A stretch of 64,000 bases of DNA, taken from the NCBI GenBank assembly GCA_036678685.1, contig JAZIHH010000034.1, forward strand, positions 361,560 to 425,559, read 5' to 3'. Positions 1 through 7,492 of this stretch are shown here, in pieces (position 1 is the stretch's first letter; each line of letters begins with the position of its first letter). The position numbers were made by a program, and so were the translations under genes. Source of the DNA: JAZIHH01 sp036678685. GTDB lineage: Bacteria; Bacillota; UBA4882; UBA10575. The notes beneath the pieces are model-generated. The model was not told where the DNA came from. It saw nothing but the letters and a program-made list of their open reading frames with translations, and ran no database searches.

Positions 1-749
1 TGCAAGCAGGCTTTTTCCGGATTCTTGTGCCGGTAACCGGTTTCGCCGGCCACGAGTAGAGTAACGGCATCGGCCTGTTCGACAAGGAGATTCTCCCCGA
101 TGGTATAAACCTTTCCTCCTTCCGGAAGGGCGCGGACGGCTGCGCGAAAATCAACGCCGCCGCCCCCGCAGTTACCCCTCATGACCAGGGTATCGGAGCC
201 CAAGGGTTTGGTGTGCTTATAATACTTGCCCCTGTTCAGCACGGCATAGAAACTGATCTGTCCCGGCCGGTCGGCGGAAAGCCGGATGACCAACACATTA
301 TTCGGCGCACTGGCAAAGAGTTCCCGGCAGAAGGAGACATTATTGCAAGTGTAGGAAACCCGGACTATGGCGGTGTTCAAATCCAGTTCCCGGCGGTAAT
401 TTTCTATTTTTCCGTCGTGCCCGTCAAAGTGGAGCCATAGATCGCCAAGGGGCTGGTAAGGACGCTGGCTTTCCGGAATCCCGGCCAGGGCCAGCAGGGC
501 CAGTTTTTCCGCTTTACGGATTTCCCCGGCAAAAATCAGACGCCGGATCTCCGGCAGATACTTATAGGCGTCCGGGTTGTTCCGGTCCACCGGACCCCCG
601 TACCAGACGCTGTCTTCGTTGAGTTGGAGACGTTCTTCCGCGAGCCGGCCGAAAACCATCATTCCTAAACGGCCGTTTCCAAGTGGCAAGGCTTCTTCCC
701 AGGCCTGGGCCGGTTTTTTATACCAAAGGGATAGCGGTTTTAAGGACAT
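1..749 (-). CDS. Glycoside hydrolase family 95 protein, N-terminal part (3' end beyond window)
   Basis: The minus-strand frame is open from the ATG at 749 to the window edge (249 codons). The N-terminus has the hallmark of GH95 alpha-L-fucosidase/galactosidase-type enzymes: LWYKKPAQAWEEALPLGNG, then GRLGMMVFGRLAEERLQLNED and VWYGGP, followed by a PYQPLGDLW segment. This is the N-terminal beta-sandwich domain; the (alpha/alpha)6 catalytic domain lies outside the window. A purine-rich AAAGGGGG stretch 9 bases upstream may serve as ribosome binding site. No signal peptide is visible, so a cytoplasmic enzyme acting on imported oligosaccharides is likely. The family is clear; the exact substrate (fucoside, galactoside or other) cannot be told from this part. 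Confidence 0.85.
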   Translation of the reverse strand, partial: MSLKPLSLWYKKPAQAWEEALPLGNGRLGMMVFGRLAEERLQLNEDSVWYGGPVDRNNPDAYKYLPEIRRLIFAGEIRKAEKLALLALAGIPESQRPYQPLGDLWLHFDGHDGKIENYRRELDLNTAIVRVSYTCNNVSFCRELFASAPNNVLVIRLSADRPGQISFYAVLNRGKYYKHTKPLGSDTLVMRGNCGGGGVDFRAAVRALPEGGKVYTIGENLLVEQADAVTLLVAGETGYRHKNPEKACL

Positions 750-937
750 GCGCGGCGTCCCCCTTTGTTTTCGTCTCCTGAACAACCGGAAGATTCCAAT
801 ACTACTATTCCAGAAAAAAATGGTTATTCCTGCTGTTATTTTTATAAATGCCAAATGGTGACAACCTAAGAAGGGGGAAGCGGCCCCAAAAGGAATAATC
901 GATGCAATAGGGGGGAAAAGGTTTAACGCGGGCTGTT

Positions 938-1531
938 TTATTGGCGGGTAAAAGGAACAAAGCGGACCAGGCCGTGGTCTTCGACAAGGAAAGTATCGCC
1001 TTTTTTCGTATACTTCCACAAGGTCTGCACTCTTCCGGAAGGGCCGACCGGAACGACCAGCCGGCCTCCTTCAGCCAGTTGCTGCTGGAGAGGGACGGGG
1101 ATTTCCTCGGGGGCGGCGGTGACGATGATGGCGTCATAAGGGGCGTTTTCTCTCCAGCCAAAGTAACCGTCGCCAATTTTAAAGCGGATATTTTTATATC
1201 CCATAGCCGTCAGTTTCTTCCGGGCCCTTTCGGCCAAAGGTTTGATAATTTCCACGGTATAAACTTCCCCAACCAGTTCGGCCAGGATGGCGGCCTGGTA
1301 ACCGGAGCCGGTGCCGATTTCCAGAACCTTATCATTTTTCTTTAGTTCAAGCAATTCGGTCATGAGGGCGACGATATAAGGCTGGGAGATCGTCTGACCG
1401 TAACCGATGGGTAAAGGGATATTCTCATAAGCCCTGCTTAAGTCGTCCTCCAGAACGAATTCGTGGCGGGGAACCCGGTCCAGGGCGGCCAGGACATCTT
1501 GGTCTTTAATACCTTCAACTTTGATGCGCAT
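938..1531 (-). CDS. pcm: Protein-L-isoaspartate O-methyltransferase
   Basis: A 197-residue SAM-dependent methyltransferase that methylates L-isoaspartyl residues in aged proteins and so starts their repair. Methyltransferase motif I (VLEIGTGSGYQ) is at residues 69-79. The family segment GYGQTISQP at about 43-51 precedes it, and a post-II motif (YDAIIVTAAPEEIP) follows. The length is slightly below the usual 205-215 residues of bacterial Pcm, mainly because of a short N-terminus. The start ATG at 1531 follows an AAGGAG box. It lies between the GH95 gene and trxA (opposite strand) and shows no operon partner within the window. Confidence 0.92.
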   Translation of the reverse strand: MRIKVEGIKDQDVLAALDRVPRHEFVLEDDLSRAYENIPLPIGYGQTISQPYIVALMTELLELKKNDKVLEIGTGSGYQAAILAELVGEVYTVEIIKPLAERARKKLTAMGYKNIRFKIGDGYFGWRENAPYDAIIVTAAPEEIPVPLQQQLAEGGRLVVPVGPSGRVQTLWKYTKKGDTFLVEDHGLVRFVPFTRQ

Positions 1532-1680
1532 TTTCTCCTTTTTCCGGCTCCCGGGGCGGCGAACCGGTTTTTCGCACCACCTTACTGGTTATGTTTCTTA
1601 GTATGATTATTGGCTGCCAATCTTTATTTTCCTCCCGGGGTCTTTTTTATGCTTTTTCCCTTGAAACTTTGTAAATTGGC

Positions 1681-1708
1681 TTGCGGGGAATCCGGTATAT
1701 GGTAAAAT
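1681..1708 (+). promoter_or_regulatory. Possible sigma-A type promoter of trxA
   Basis: TTGCGG at 1681-1686 and TAAAAT at 1703-1708 are separated by 16 bases, about 60 bases ahead of the trxA start. An alternative -10, TATAAT at 1708-1713, overlaps but has a poor spacing. This is a weak match judged by eye. Confidence 0.35.
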
Positions 1709-1766
1709 ATAATCATGAGATTGGCAGGGCAACGGACGGCAAGAGGAGAAACAAGGAGGGATTTTT

Positions 1767-2087
1767 GTGCCGTTAGAGCTGAACGGAGATAATTTTAAAG
1801 AAGAAATCCTGGATTATCAGGGCACGGCTCTGGTTGATTTTTGGGCGCCATGGTGCGGACCCTGTCGGGCGGTGGCCCCGGTTATTGAAGAAATAGCCCG
1901 GGAGTATGAAAACCGGGTAAAGGTCGGTAAAGTTAATGTCGATGAGAATATGGCCCTTTCGTCGGAGTTTGGGATCATGTCCATCCCGACCTTAATTATT
2001 TTTAAAGACGGCAGGCCGGTGGATAAGATGGTGGGGGCGGCGTCGAAAAAGACGATCGCTTCACTTTTGGAGAAGTGGCTCTCCTGA
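1767..2087 (+). CDS. trxA: Thioredoxin
   Basis: A 106-residue single-domain thioredoxin, the standard length for the cytoplasmic disulfide reductase. The active site WCGPC is at residues 29-33 within the usual FWAPWCGPCR context. The conserved cis-proline turn (SIPT) is at 72-75 and is followed by the IIFKDG strand. Translation starts at GTG 1767, preceded by an AAGGAGG box at 1753-1759. It is convergent with the D,D-carboxypeptidase gene; an inverted CCCAAC/GTTGGG pair just after the stop (2089-2111) has no T-run and is only a possible hairpin. No thioredoxin reductase is nearby. Confidence 0.95.
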   Translation: MPLELNGDNFKEEILDYQGTALVDFWAPWCGPCRAVAPVIEEIAREYENRVKVGKVNVDENMALSSEFGIMSIPTLIIFKDGRPVDKMVGAASKKTIASLLEKWLS

Positions 2088-2144
2088 GCCCAACTTCCCA
2101 CCGGGGTTGGGAAAACAGTTTATTCCCACCGGTCGCCTGGTTTT

Positions 2145-3464
2145 TCAGTCAAGACCGGTAATTTTCTTCCATAGAGTGACGAAAAAATCGCGAATCCCTC
2201 TTACCAGCAGGGTAAACCAGTTGGCTTTGGCCACGGCTTCGGTGGTGTAGACTGCAACCCGGTCTTTTTCCCGGCCTTCGGCCGTCAGGTATTGGTAATC
2301 CCGTTCCCCTTTGGCCGCTGGGATCAAATAGCCGGCAAGCTCTCCCTTGGCCAAAGGGGCTGATAAAACCCCTGTTTCGGTCATTCCCGGATGGGCGGGT
2401 TGGAAGACAACGGTAAAAAGTTCTCTCTCCCGCGGGCGGAGAAGAACGGTTACCGGTTTCTCCGGGGCGGCTGTTACTGTCGTTTTCTTTCCGTTTTTGA
2501 CGGGCAACAACAGTTGCCCTTCTTCGTTTAGACCGGGCGGAAGCAGCTCGATTTTTTTAAACTCGCGGAAACCGTAATCCATCAATTTTCTTGTGTCGGT
2601 AAAACGGCCCTGATACGAATCGCTCTTCATGACGACGGATATTAAACGAATCTCCTGCCGCTTGGCCGTACCGGTAAAACAGTATCCGGCCTGGCTGGTA
2701 TAGCCGGTCTTGAGGCCGTCCATGCCTTCATACCCGTAGATCAACTCCGGCAGCATCCAGTTCCAATTGTCCATTTTAACGGCGTCCGCCGTATCTTCCC
2801 GGAAAATTTTCCGCGGGATCCGCGAGGTGTTGAGCACTTCCGGGTGCTCATGGAGAAGATGCCAGGCCAAGGCGGCCACATCCCGCGCGGACATGGCGCT
2901 CTCTTCCTCCGGTCCGGTGCCTTCCGGGTGCCGTCCGAGCAGACTGCTGTTGTTCAAACCGGTACTGTTGACGAATTTAGAGTGTTCCAGGCCCAACTCG
3001 GCTGCTTTGTCGTTCATCATTTGGACAAAATCCGTTTCCGAACCGGCGATCAGTTCGGCCAGGGCGATGGTGGCGCCGTTCGCCGAATAAATCACCATTG
3101 CTTCGTAAAGCTCTTTAACGGTATACTCGGCGTCCCGGCGTAAAGGAACATTGGAAAGACTGAGATTCTGCGAGATTCTCCAGGCGTAGTCACTCACCCC
3201 GGTGGTGGTTTCCCAGGTGACGGCGCCTTTTTTTATGGCGTCCAACACAAGGTATTCGGTCATCATCTTGGCCATGCTGGCGACCGATGATATCTGGCCG
3301 GGATTTTTTTCGTAGAGAATCTTGCCGGTTTTCGCTTCCACCAAGATTGCTGCTTCAGCCCGGAGATTCAGAGGATCTCCGGCGGCGGTAAGTCCCGGAG
3401 GCGGGTTGAAAAGAAAGAAACAAACAGAACAAAGAAGAAGGAAACTTTTTATTCTTTTCGGCAC
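2145..3464 (-). CDS. Serine-type D-alanyl-D-alanine carboxypeptidase (DacF/DacB type)
   Basis: A secreted penicillin-binding protein of the S11 family (439 residues) that trims the terminal D-Ala of peptidoglycan stem peptides. A hydrophobic signal peptide covers residues 7-25. All three active-site motifs are visible: SxxK at 63-66 (SMAK), SxN at 127-129 (SAN) and KTG at 252-254. A PBP5-type C-terminal domain follows, ending in a helix (WFTLLVRGIRDFFVTLWKKI) that probably lies on the membrane. The GTG start at 3464 sits behind GGGAGGG. In spore formers, family members act either in vegetative wall maturation or in spore cortex formation; the sequence does not decide between them. Confidence 0.9.
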   Translation of the reverse strand: MPKRIKSFLLLCSVCFFLFNPPPGLTAAGDPLNLRAEAAILVEAKTGKILYEKNPGQISSVASMAKMMTEYLVLDAIKKGAVTWETTTGVSDYAWRISQNLSLSNVPLRRDAEYTVKELYEAMVIYSANGATIALAELIAGSETDFVQMMNDKAAELGLEHSKFVNSTGLNNSSLLGRHPEGTGPEEESAMSARDVAALAWHLLHEHPEVLNTSRIPRKIFREDTADAVKMDNWNWMLPELIYGYEGMDGLKTGYTSQAGYCFTGTAKRQEIRLISVVMKSDSYQGRFTDTRKLMDYGFREFKKIELLPPGLNEEGQLLLPVKNGKKTTVTAAPEKPVTVLLRPRERELFTVVFQPAHPGMTETGVLSAPLAKGELAGYLIPAAKGERDYQYLTAEGREKDRVAVYTTEAVAKANWFTLLVRGIRDFFVTLWKKITGLD

Positions 3465-3622
3465 GGCATTCCCTCCCGTTAAAAAACGATGGCAAGTAGT
3501 ATTTTATCACATTCGGGCATCTATTAATCCTTATATATTATAATCTATTAGACGGAGTTTCATTATTCAGTTATAATATTTGCCGTCTGTTTACGCGGGC
3601 AGCCCGCCGTTACCGTTTCGGT

Positions 3623-4834
3623 TTATACCATTTGCGGGGGAAGGATTTTTTTCGGGTGGATCAGAAAACCGGTAAGGGCCAGGATAACCAGGAAAAATCC
3701 AGTAATAACCCACAATAACAAGGTTTGTGGCAGGCGCCCGGACAAACCGAAAACCGGGGGCCCAATCGCGACGCCAAAAAAACAGACCGTTCCGTACAAA
3801 CAGGTAACGATGCCCCGCTCGCTGCTGGGAGCGGCGGAGGTGATTAAGGTGTTTAAAGCCGGTAAGACAATGCCGGTTCCCAGTCCGGACAAAACCGCGG
3901 TCGCGACCTGCAGACAGACTCCGGAGAGAACAGGGAAGAGAAAGATACCGGCGGCCGTCAAAAAAATACCCGCCATCACCGACCATTTAAGGGTTATGGC
4001 CGGGGCTTTTTTAAGAATAATACCGAAAAGATAGGCGGTAACAGCCATGATGAAAACCGGGAGGGCAATAATTAATCCGCGCTGGAAAATTTGGTAGTGG
4101 TATTTTTTCTCCAGGAGATCGGAGAGAAGGCTTAACAGGCCGAAGAGGGCAAAGAGAACTGACATTCCGGCCAGAAAAGCCACGGCCAGATTAGTCCCTT
4201 TCCCGATAAAAATCCCCTTTAAGTTTTTTATGTATTCCCGGAGAGAACCGGTTTTTCTTTTTCCCTCGGGCTCTTTGACGATCAGATAGACCAGCAGGGC
4301 CACCGGAAGGGCCAGGACTCCATAGACAAAGAACGGCATGTACCAGGCGATAAGAGCGGTTGCCGCGCCGGCCAGCGGGCTGACTACTTTGCCAACCCCG
4401 TTTCCCGCCTCCAACAAACCCAGGACCTGCGCTCTTTCTTTCCCCTGGATCAGATCTCCGGCCAGGGCCATGGCCAGCTGGTAAGTTCCTCCGGCGCCGA
4501 TTCCCTGGATGATCCGGGCGATTAACAGAAAAGGATAAGAATCTTTGATTAGGAGGGCGGCCAGTCCGGCCAGGAGTCCGCCCGTGCCGTAGACGATTAA
4601 AGCCGGGACCATAATTGTTTTGCGTCCCCAGTGGTCGGAGAAAAGTCCGGCGAAGGGAATAGTAAGCCCGGCCGGAACGGAAAAAGCGGTGATGAGCAAC
4701 CCCACCTGAAGCAGGGTTAAATCCAGTTCCTGGCGGATGGCGGGTAAAACCGGGATTAACATGGAATTGCCCAGAACCATAATAAAAGGTACGGCCACCA
4801 GAACCCAAATCGTCGGTTTGAGCTCTTTCTCCAT
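3623..4834 (-). CDS. Major facilitator superfamily transporter (DHA1-like exporter)
   Basis: A 403-residue integral membrane protein with about twelve hydrophobic segments, the standard MFS length. The first cytoplasmic loop carries the MFS motif A variant GLFSDHWGRKT, and a glycine-rich segment (RIIQGIGAGGTYQLAMAL) around residues 110-130 resembles the motif B region of drug:H+ antiporters. A basic central loop (EPEGKRKTGSLREY) separates the halves. The start ATG at 4834 follows an AGGAGAA box. It is divergent from the corrinoid protein gene. Export of drugs or small metabolites is the family expectation; the substrate cannot be deduced. Confidence 0.85.
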   Translation of the reverse strand: MEKELKPTIWVLVAVPFIMVLGNSMLIPVLPAIRQELDLTLLQVGLLITAFSVPAGLTIPFAGLFSDHWGRKTIMVPALIVYGTGGLLAGLAALLIKDSYPFLLIARIIQGIGAGGTYQLAMALAGDLIQGKERAQVLGLLEAGNGVGKVVSPLAGAATALIAWYMPFFVYGVLALPVALLVYLIVKEPEGKRKTGSLREYIKNLKGIFIGKGTNLAVAFLAGMSVLFALFGLLSLLSDLLEKKYHYQIFQRGLIIALPVFIMAVTAYLFGIILKKAPAITLKWSVMAGIFLTAAGIFLFPVLSGVCLQVATAVLSGLGTGIVLPALNTLITSAAPSSERGIVTCLYGTVCFFGVAIGPPVFGLSGRLPQTLLLWVITGFFLVILALTGFLIHPKKILPPQMV

Positions 4835-5022
4835 TTTTTCTCCTGCCTTTTTTGATAAAACTGCTCCTTTAGTTTGTCTTGTTGGCCTGGAAATAAACCT
4901 GCTCAGGGTTAAACATTGTTGAAAAATTTACTAACAGAAAGGATTTTCCGTAAGATTGTGGAAAAAAGTTTACCTGAACCTCTGTCCTTCTCCCACGCTT
5001 GCCGCAGCAGCGCTGGGTCTTT

Positions 5023-5031
5023 TGCTATAAT
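5023..5031 (+). promoter_or_regulatory. Extended -10 promoter element upstream of the corrinoid protein gene
   Basis: TGCTATAAT at 5023-5031 is an extended -10 box (TGN plus TATAAT) about 40 bases ahead of the gene start at 5072. No good -35 lies at 17 bases, which is tolerated by extended -10 promoters. Confidence 0.45.
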
Positions 5032-5071
5032 ATACAGTAATAGGCAGTAAATAAGAAAGCGGGTGTCATGA

Positions 5072-5704
5072 ATGCAGGAAGCGTTTTTTTCCGCCCTGGC
5101 CGCCGGGGATGAGAGGAAAATGGAAAGTTTGCTCCAAAAGAGGCTGGAGCAAAAGGTACCGGCATCGAGGATCATCAACGAAGACTTGGTCCCGGCGATG
5201 GAGAAAATCGGGGTTAAATTCCAAAAAAACGAAATTTTCCTTCCCGAAGTAATGCTGGCCGCCCGGACTATGCAGGCCGGGTTGAAGATCCTAAAACCCG
5301 AACTGGCCGGCGGAAAAAGGGAATTTGCCGGCCGGGTGGTCATCGGGACGGTACAGGGTGATCACCATGATATCGGAAAAAATCTGGTGACCATGATGTT
5401 GGAGGGCGCCGGCTATGAGGTATTCGACCTCGGCACAGATGTGCCGCCGGAAAGGTTTGTGGCGGCGGTCCGGGAGCACCGGCCCCATCTGGTGGGGATG
5501 TCGGCGTTGCTCACCACCACCATGCCGGTGATGGGAAAGGTAGTGCGTGCGTTGGAGGAGGCCGGGTTGCGCGACAAGGTTAAGGTAATGGTCGGCGGAG
5601 CACCGGTTACGCCCGATTATGCGGTCCGGGCCGGGGCCGACGGTTACGCTCCGGATGCCGGGGCGGCGGTGGAATTGGCCAAGAAGTTAAAAGGGATGTT
5701 ATGA
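5072..5704 (+). CDS. Corrinoid (cobalamin-binding) methyltransfer protein
   Basis: A 210-residue two-domain corrinoid protein of the MtaC/MtbC type. Residues 1-85 form the helical B12-binding-2 domain. Residues 88-210 form a Rossmann-like B12-binding domain with the lower-ligand motif D97-x-H99-D-I-G102, followed by the conserved strands around LGTDVPPERFV, GMSALLTTTM and the GGAPVT turn. In this family the protein shuttles methyl groups between a substrate:corrinoid methyltransferase and a second acceptor methyltransferase. Neither partner is next to it here, so the methyl donor is unknown. A tail-anchored glucodextranase-like gene follows after about 100 bases. Confidence 0.9.
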   Translation: MQEAFFSALAAGDERKMESLLQKRLEQKVPASRIINEDLVPAMEKIGVKFQKNEIFLPEVMLAARTMQAGLKILKPELAGGKREFAGRVVIGTVQGDHHDIGKNLVTMMLEGAGYEVFDLGTDVPPERFVAAVREHRPHLVGMSALLTTTMPVMGKVVRALEEAGLRDKVKVMVGGAPVTPDYAVRAGADGYAPDAGAAVELAKKLKGML

Positions 5705-5800
5705 CCGGGGTTTGGTCCGGGGCGGTACGGCCGTCCGGGCGGTCAAGACATACTTCTTTTCCTCCCGGCGTAGATTTTAAAGAAGGAGGGAGGAAAGAAG

Positions 5801-6685
5801 ATGCGTTTTTACCCCGTGTTATTGGTGGTATGCCTGTTGACCCTGGCGGGCACCGGCGCGGTGGCTCCGGAAAGAGGAGAAATATATTTTTTTGCCGAAG
5901 ATCCGGAGGGAGATGACAACGGCCCGGGTACTTATCTTTATCCCCGTGATCCGGCCTTTGCCCCTTATGAAGGGTTGTTTGATCTTCTGGCCTTTAAGGT
6001 TTGGAGTGACCAAGGGGAAAACGTCTATTTTGACATGACCATTAAAACCGTTACCAACCCCTGGGCGGCACCGGAGGGATTCATCCACCCGGTAATCCAT
6101 ATCTATGTCGTGACCGGCCGCGGCGAGTTCACCGGACCGGTTAATGACGGGCCGCGGGTCATTTTTTCGCCGCAAGCTCCCTGGGAATTTTGCGTAACCG
6201 GGATCGGATGGGAAAATAGCATCGTATACCACCCCGCCGTTACCGGCGGCTGGCAGGAGACCCCTATCAAGGCCGTGTATTTGCCGGAGGAAAACGTCAT
6301 CCGGTTACCGGTGGCCAAAACCATTACCGGGGTTCCGGGGAAAAACTGGCGCTACTATGTTTTAGTCGGTTCCTATGACGGTTTGGGACCGGGGTTTTTC
6401 CGGGAAATAAAAAAAGAGGCGGACGACTGGTTTTTTGGCGGCGGCGGAGAGGGAGCCCCCCGGGTGCTCGACATCCTGGCGCCGGAGAAAGGCAAATATG
6501 CTCAAGAGAAACAAATGCGCCCGTCCCCGGAGGGGAAACCGGCCTGTTTGTATCCGGTGGGGCCGGAAACAAAAGTCACCTGGTGGCTTTGGCTTTTACC
6601 CCTTGTGGCTGCCGCCGTCTTTTATGTGGTCTTCCGCCGGCGGCCGCGTTTCAGTTTTTTCTGGTATAAAGAGAAAAAAAACTAA
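5801..6685 (+). CDS. Membrane-anchored glucodextranase C-terminal-domain-like protein
   Basis: A 294-residue exported protein. It has a signal peptide (residues 1-20), then a single domain resembling the DOMON-like C-terminal domain of glucodextranase: DPEGDDNGPGTYLYP at about 32-46, a YEGLFDLLAFKVW strand, and NPWAAPEGFIHPVIHIYV near 85-102. A transmembrane helix (WWLWLLPLVAAAVFYVVF) at about 258-275 and a basic tail anchor it to the membrane. The domain usually occurs attached to glycoside hydrolases; here no catalytic domain is present. A binding role outside the cell is therefore likely but unproven. A strong AAGGAGGGAGG box precedes ATG 5801. Confidence 0.75.
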   Translation: MRFYPVLLVVCLLTLAGTGAVAPERGEIYFFAEDPEGDDNGPGTYLYPRDPAFAPYEGLFDLLAFKVWSDQGENVYFDMTIKTVTNPWAAPEGFIHPVIHIYVVTGRGEFTGPVNDGPRVIFSPQAPWEFCVTGIGWENSIVYHPAVTGGWQETPIKAVYLPEENVIRLPVAKTITGVPGKNWRYYVLVGSYDGLGPGFFREIKKEADDWFFGGGGEGAPRVLDILAPEKGKYAQEKQMRPSPEGKPACLYPVGPETKVTWWLWLLPLVAAAVFYVVFRRRPRFSFFWYKEKKN

Positions 6686-6745
6686 AAAGGTATAGATTTT
6701 TCCTCTCCGGACCAATACTAGATAATGGTTCGGGGAGGGAGACAA

Positions 6746-7024
6746 GTGCCTTTTACGGGAAGAGAAATTCTATACCGTCTTTTGCACCACTTTAACAGGG
6801 AAGAACAACAGCGGCTCTTGCAAATGACCAAAGAAAGGCAGGTTGCCTTGATTGAGGAAGCTAAACGGGACTGGCAGGCGGCCAAAAACTACTTTAACTC
6901 CGTTACGGAACCCGACTTGATTGACCATGCTATTTACGCCATGGAGGCGGCGGAAAAAAGGTATGTTTACCTTTTGCGTAGAGCCCGGGAAGAAAAACTT
7001 TTTCAAGAAAAGTATTCCACTTAG
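6746..7024 (+). CDS. DUF2508 family protein (YaaL-like)
   Basis: A small (92-residue) highly charged helical protein matching the YaaL/DUF2508 pattern: a long helix with EEAKRDWQAAKNYF, then EPDLIDHAIYAMEAAEKRYVYLL. The function is unknown. In Bacillus subtilis the homologue sits just upstream of bofA and csfB in the same chromosomal neighbourhood, and here a csfB-like gene follows, which supports the assignment. The GTG at 6746 is preferred because GGGGAGGGA (6732-6740) stands just upstream; the ATG at 6725 would place that box inside the coding region. Confidence 0.75.
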   Translation: MPFTGREILYRLLHHFNREEQQRLLQMTKERQVALIEEAKRDWQAAKNYFNSVTEPDLIDHAIYAMEAAEKRYVYLLRRAREEKLFQEKYST

Positions 7025-7115
7025 AAATTAAAAAACAACGGCAGAAAAAGATCCACCCGGACAGGCGCCCGGGGACCGGGCCGGGAATAAAATTGTCCCG
7101 GTGAGGTGTTACCCG

Positions 7116-7313
7116 ATGACAGAGAAACTTCATTGTGTTGGTTGCGGGAAATTCGCACCCGGCGGTCTAAAAATTTATGGGCTGGTCATCTGTGGTGACT
7201 GTGAGAGCAGGGTAGTCCGGTTAAAAGTGGAAGACCGTGATTACGGGCAGTGGGTGGCGACCATCCGTTCCCTTTGGGAACATTGGGAAGAACAGTGGAA
7301 AGACCCCAATTAA
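7116..7313 (+). CDS. Anti-sigma-G factor Gin (CsfB-like)
   Basis: A 65-residue zinc-binding protein resembling Gin/CsfB, which holds sigma-G (and sigma-E) inactive until the right stage of sporulation. Two CxxC knuckles are visible (CVGC near the N-terminus and CGDC near residue 28), followed by ESRVVRLKVEDRDYGQW and a C-terminal helix ending in a Trp-rich WEHWEEQW. The ATG at 7116 lies 7 bases after GGTGAGGTG (7100-7108), so the in-frame GTG at 7101 is probably part of the ribosome binding site. Its position next to the YaaL-like gene matches the Bacillus order. Confidence 0.7.
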   Translation: MTEKLHCVGCGKFAPGGLKIYGLVICGDCESRVVRLKVEDRDYGQWVATIRSLWEHWEEQWKDPN

Positions 7314-7330
7314 AGCGGGGATTTTTTTTG
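7305..7330 (+). terminator. Weak terminator candidate after gin
   Basis: CCCC at the end of gin can pair with CGGGG around 7316-7320, followed by a run of eight T (7322-7329). The stem is only 4-5 base pairs long, so termination may be partial. Confidence 0.35.
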
Positions 7331-7492
7331 CCCCGTATTTCCACGCCGGAGAAAACCGCTATAACGGCCGTTGTCATTTGGCTATGTCTTTAGATTCTAT
7401 GGTTTTTTGTTCCAATTCCGGTTAAGTTATGATAAAATCTCAATGGTACGTATTGCCACCGGAAATAATAATAAATAAAACAAGGAGAAACA

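Noticed and set aside
1..860. Plus-strand open frames in the first 860 bases
   Set aside because: They lie opposite the GH95 gene, whose minus-strand translation matches a known family from its start to the window edge.
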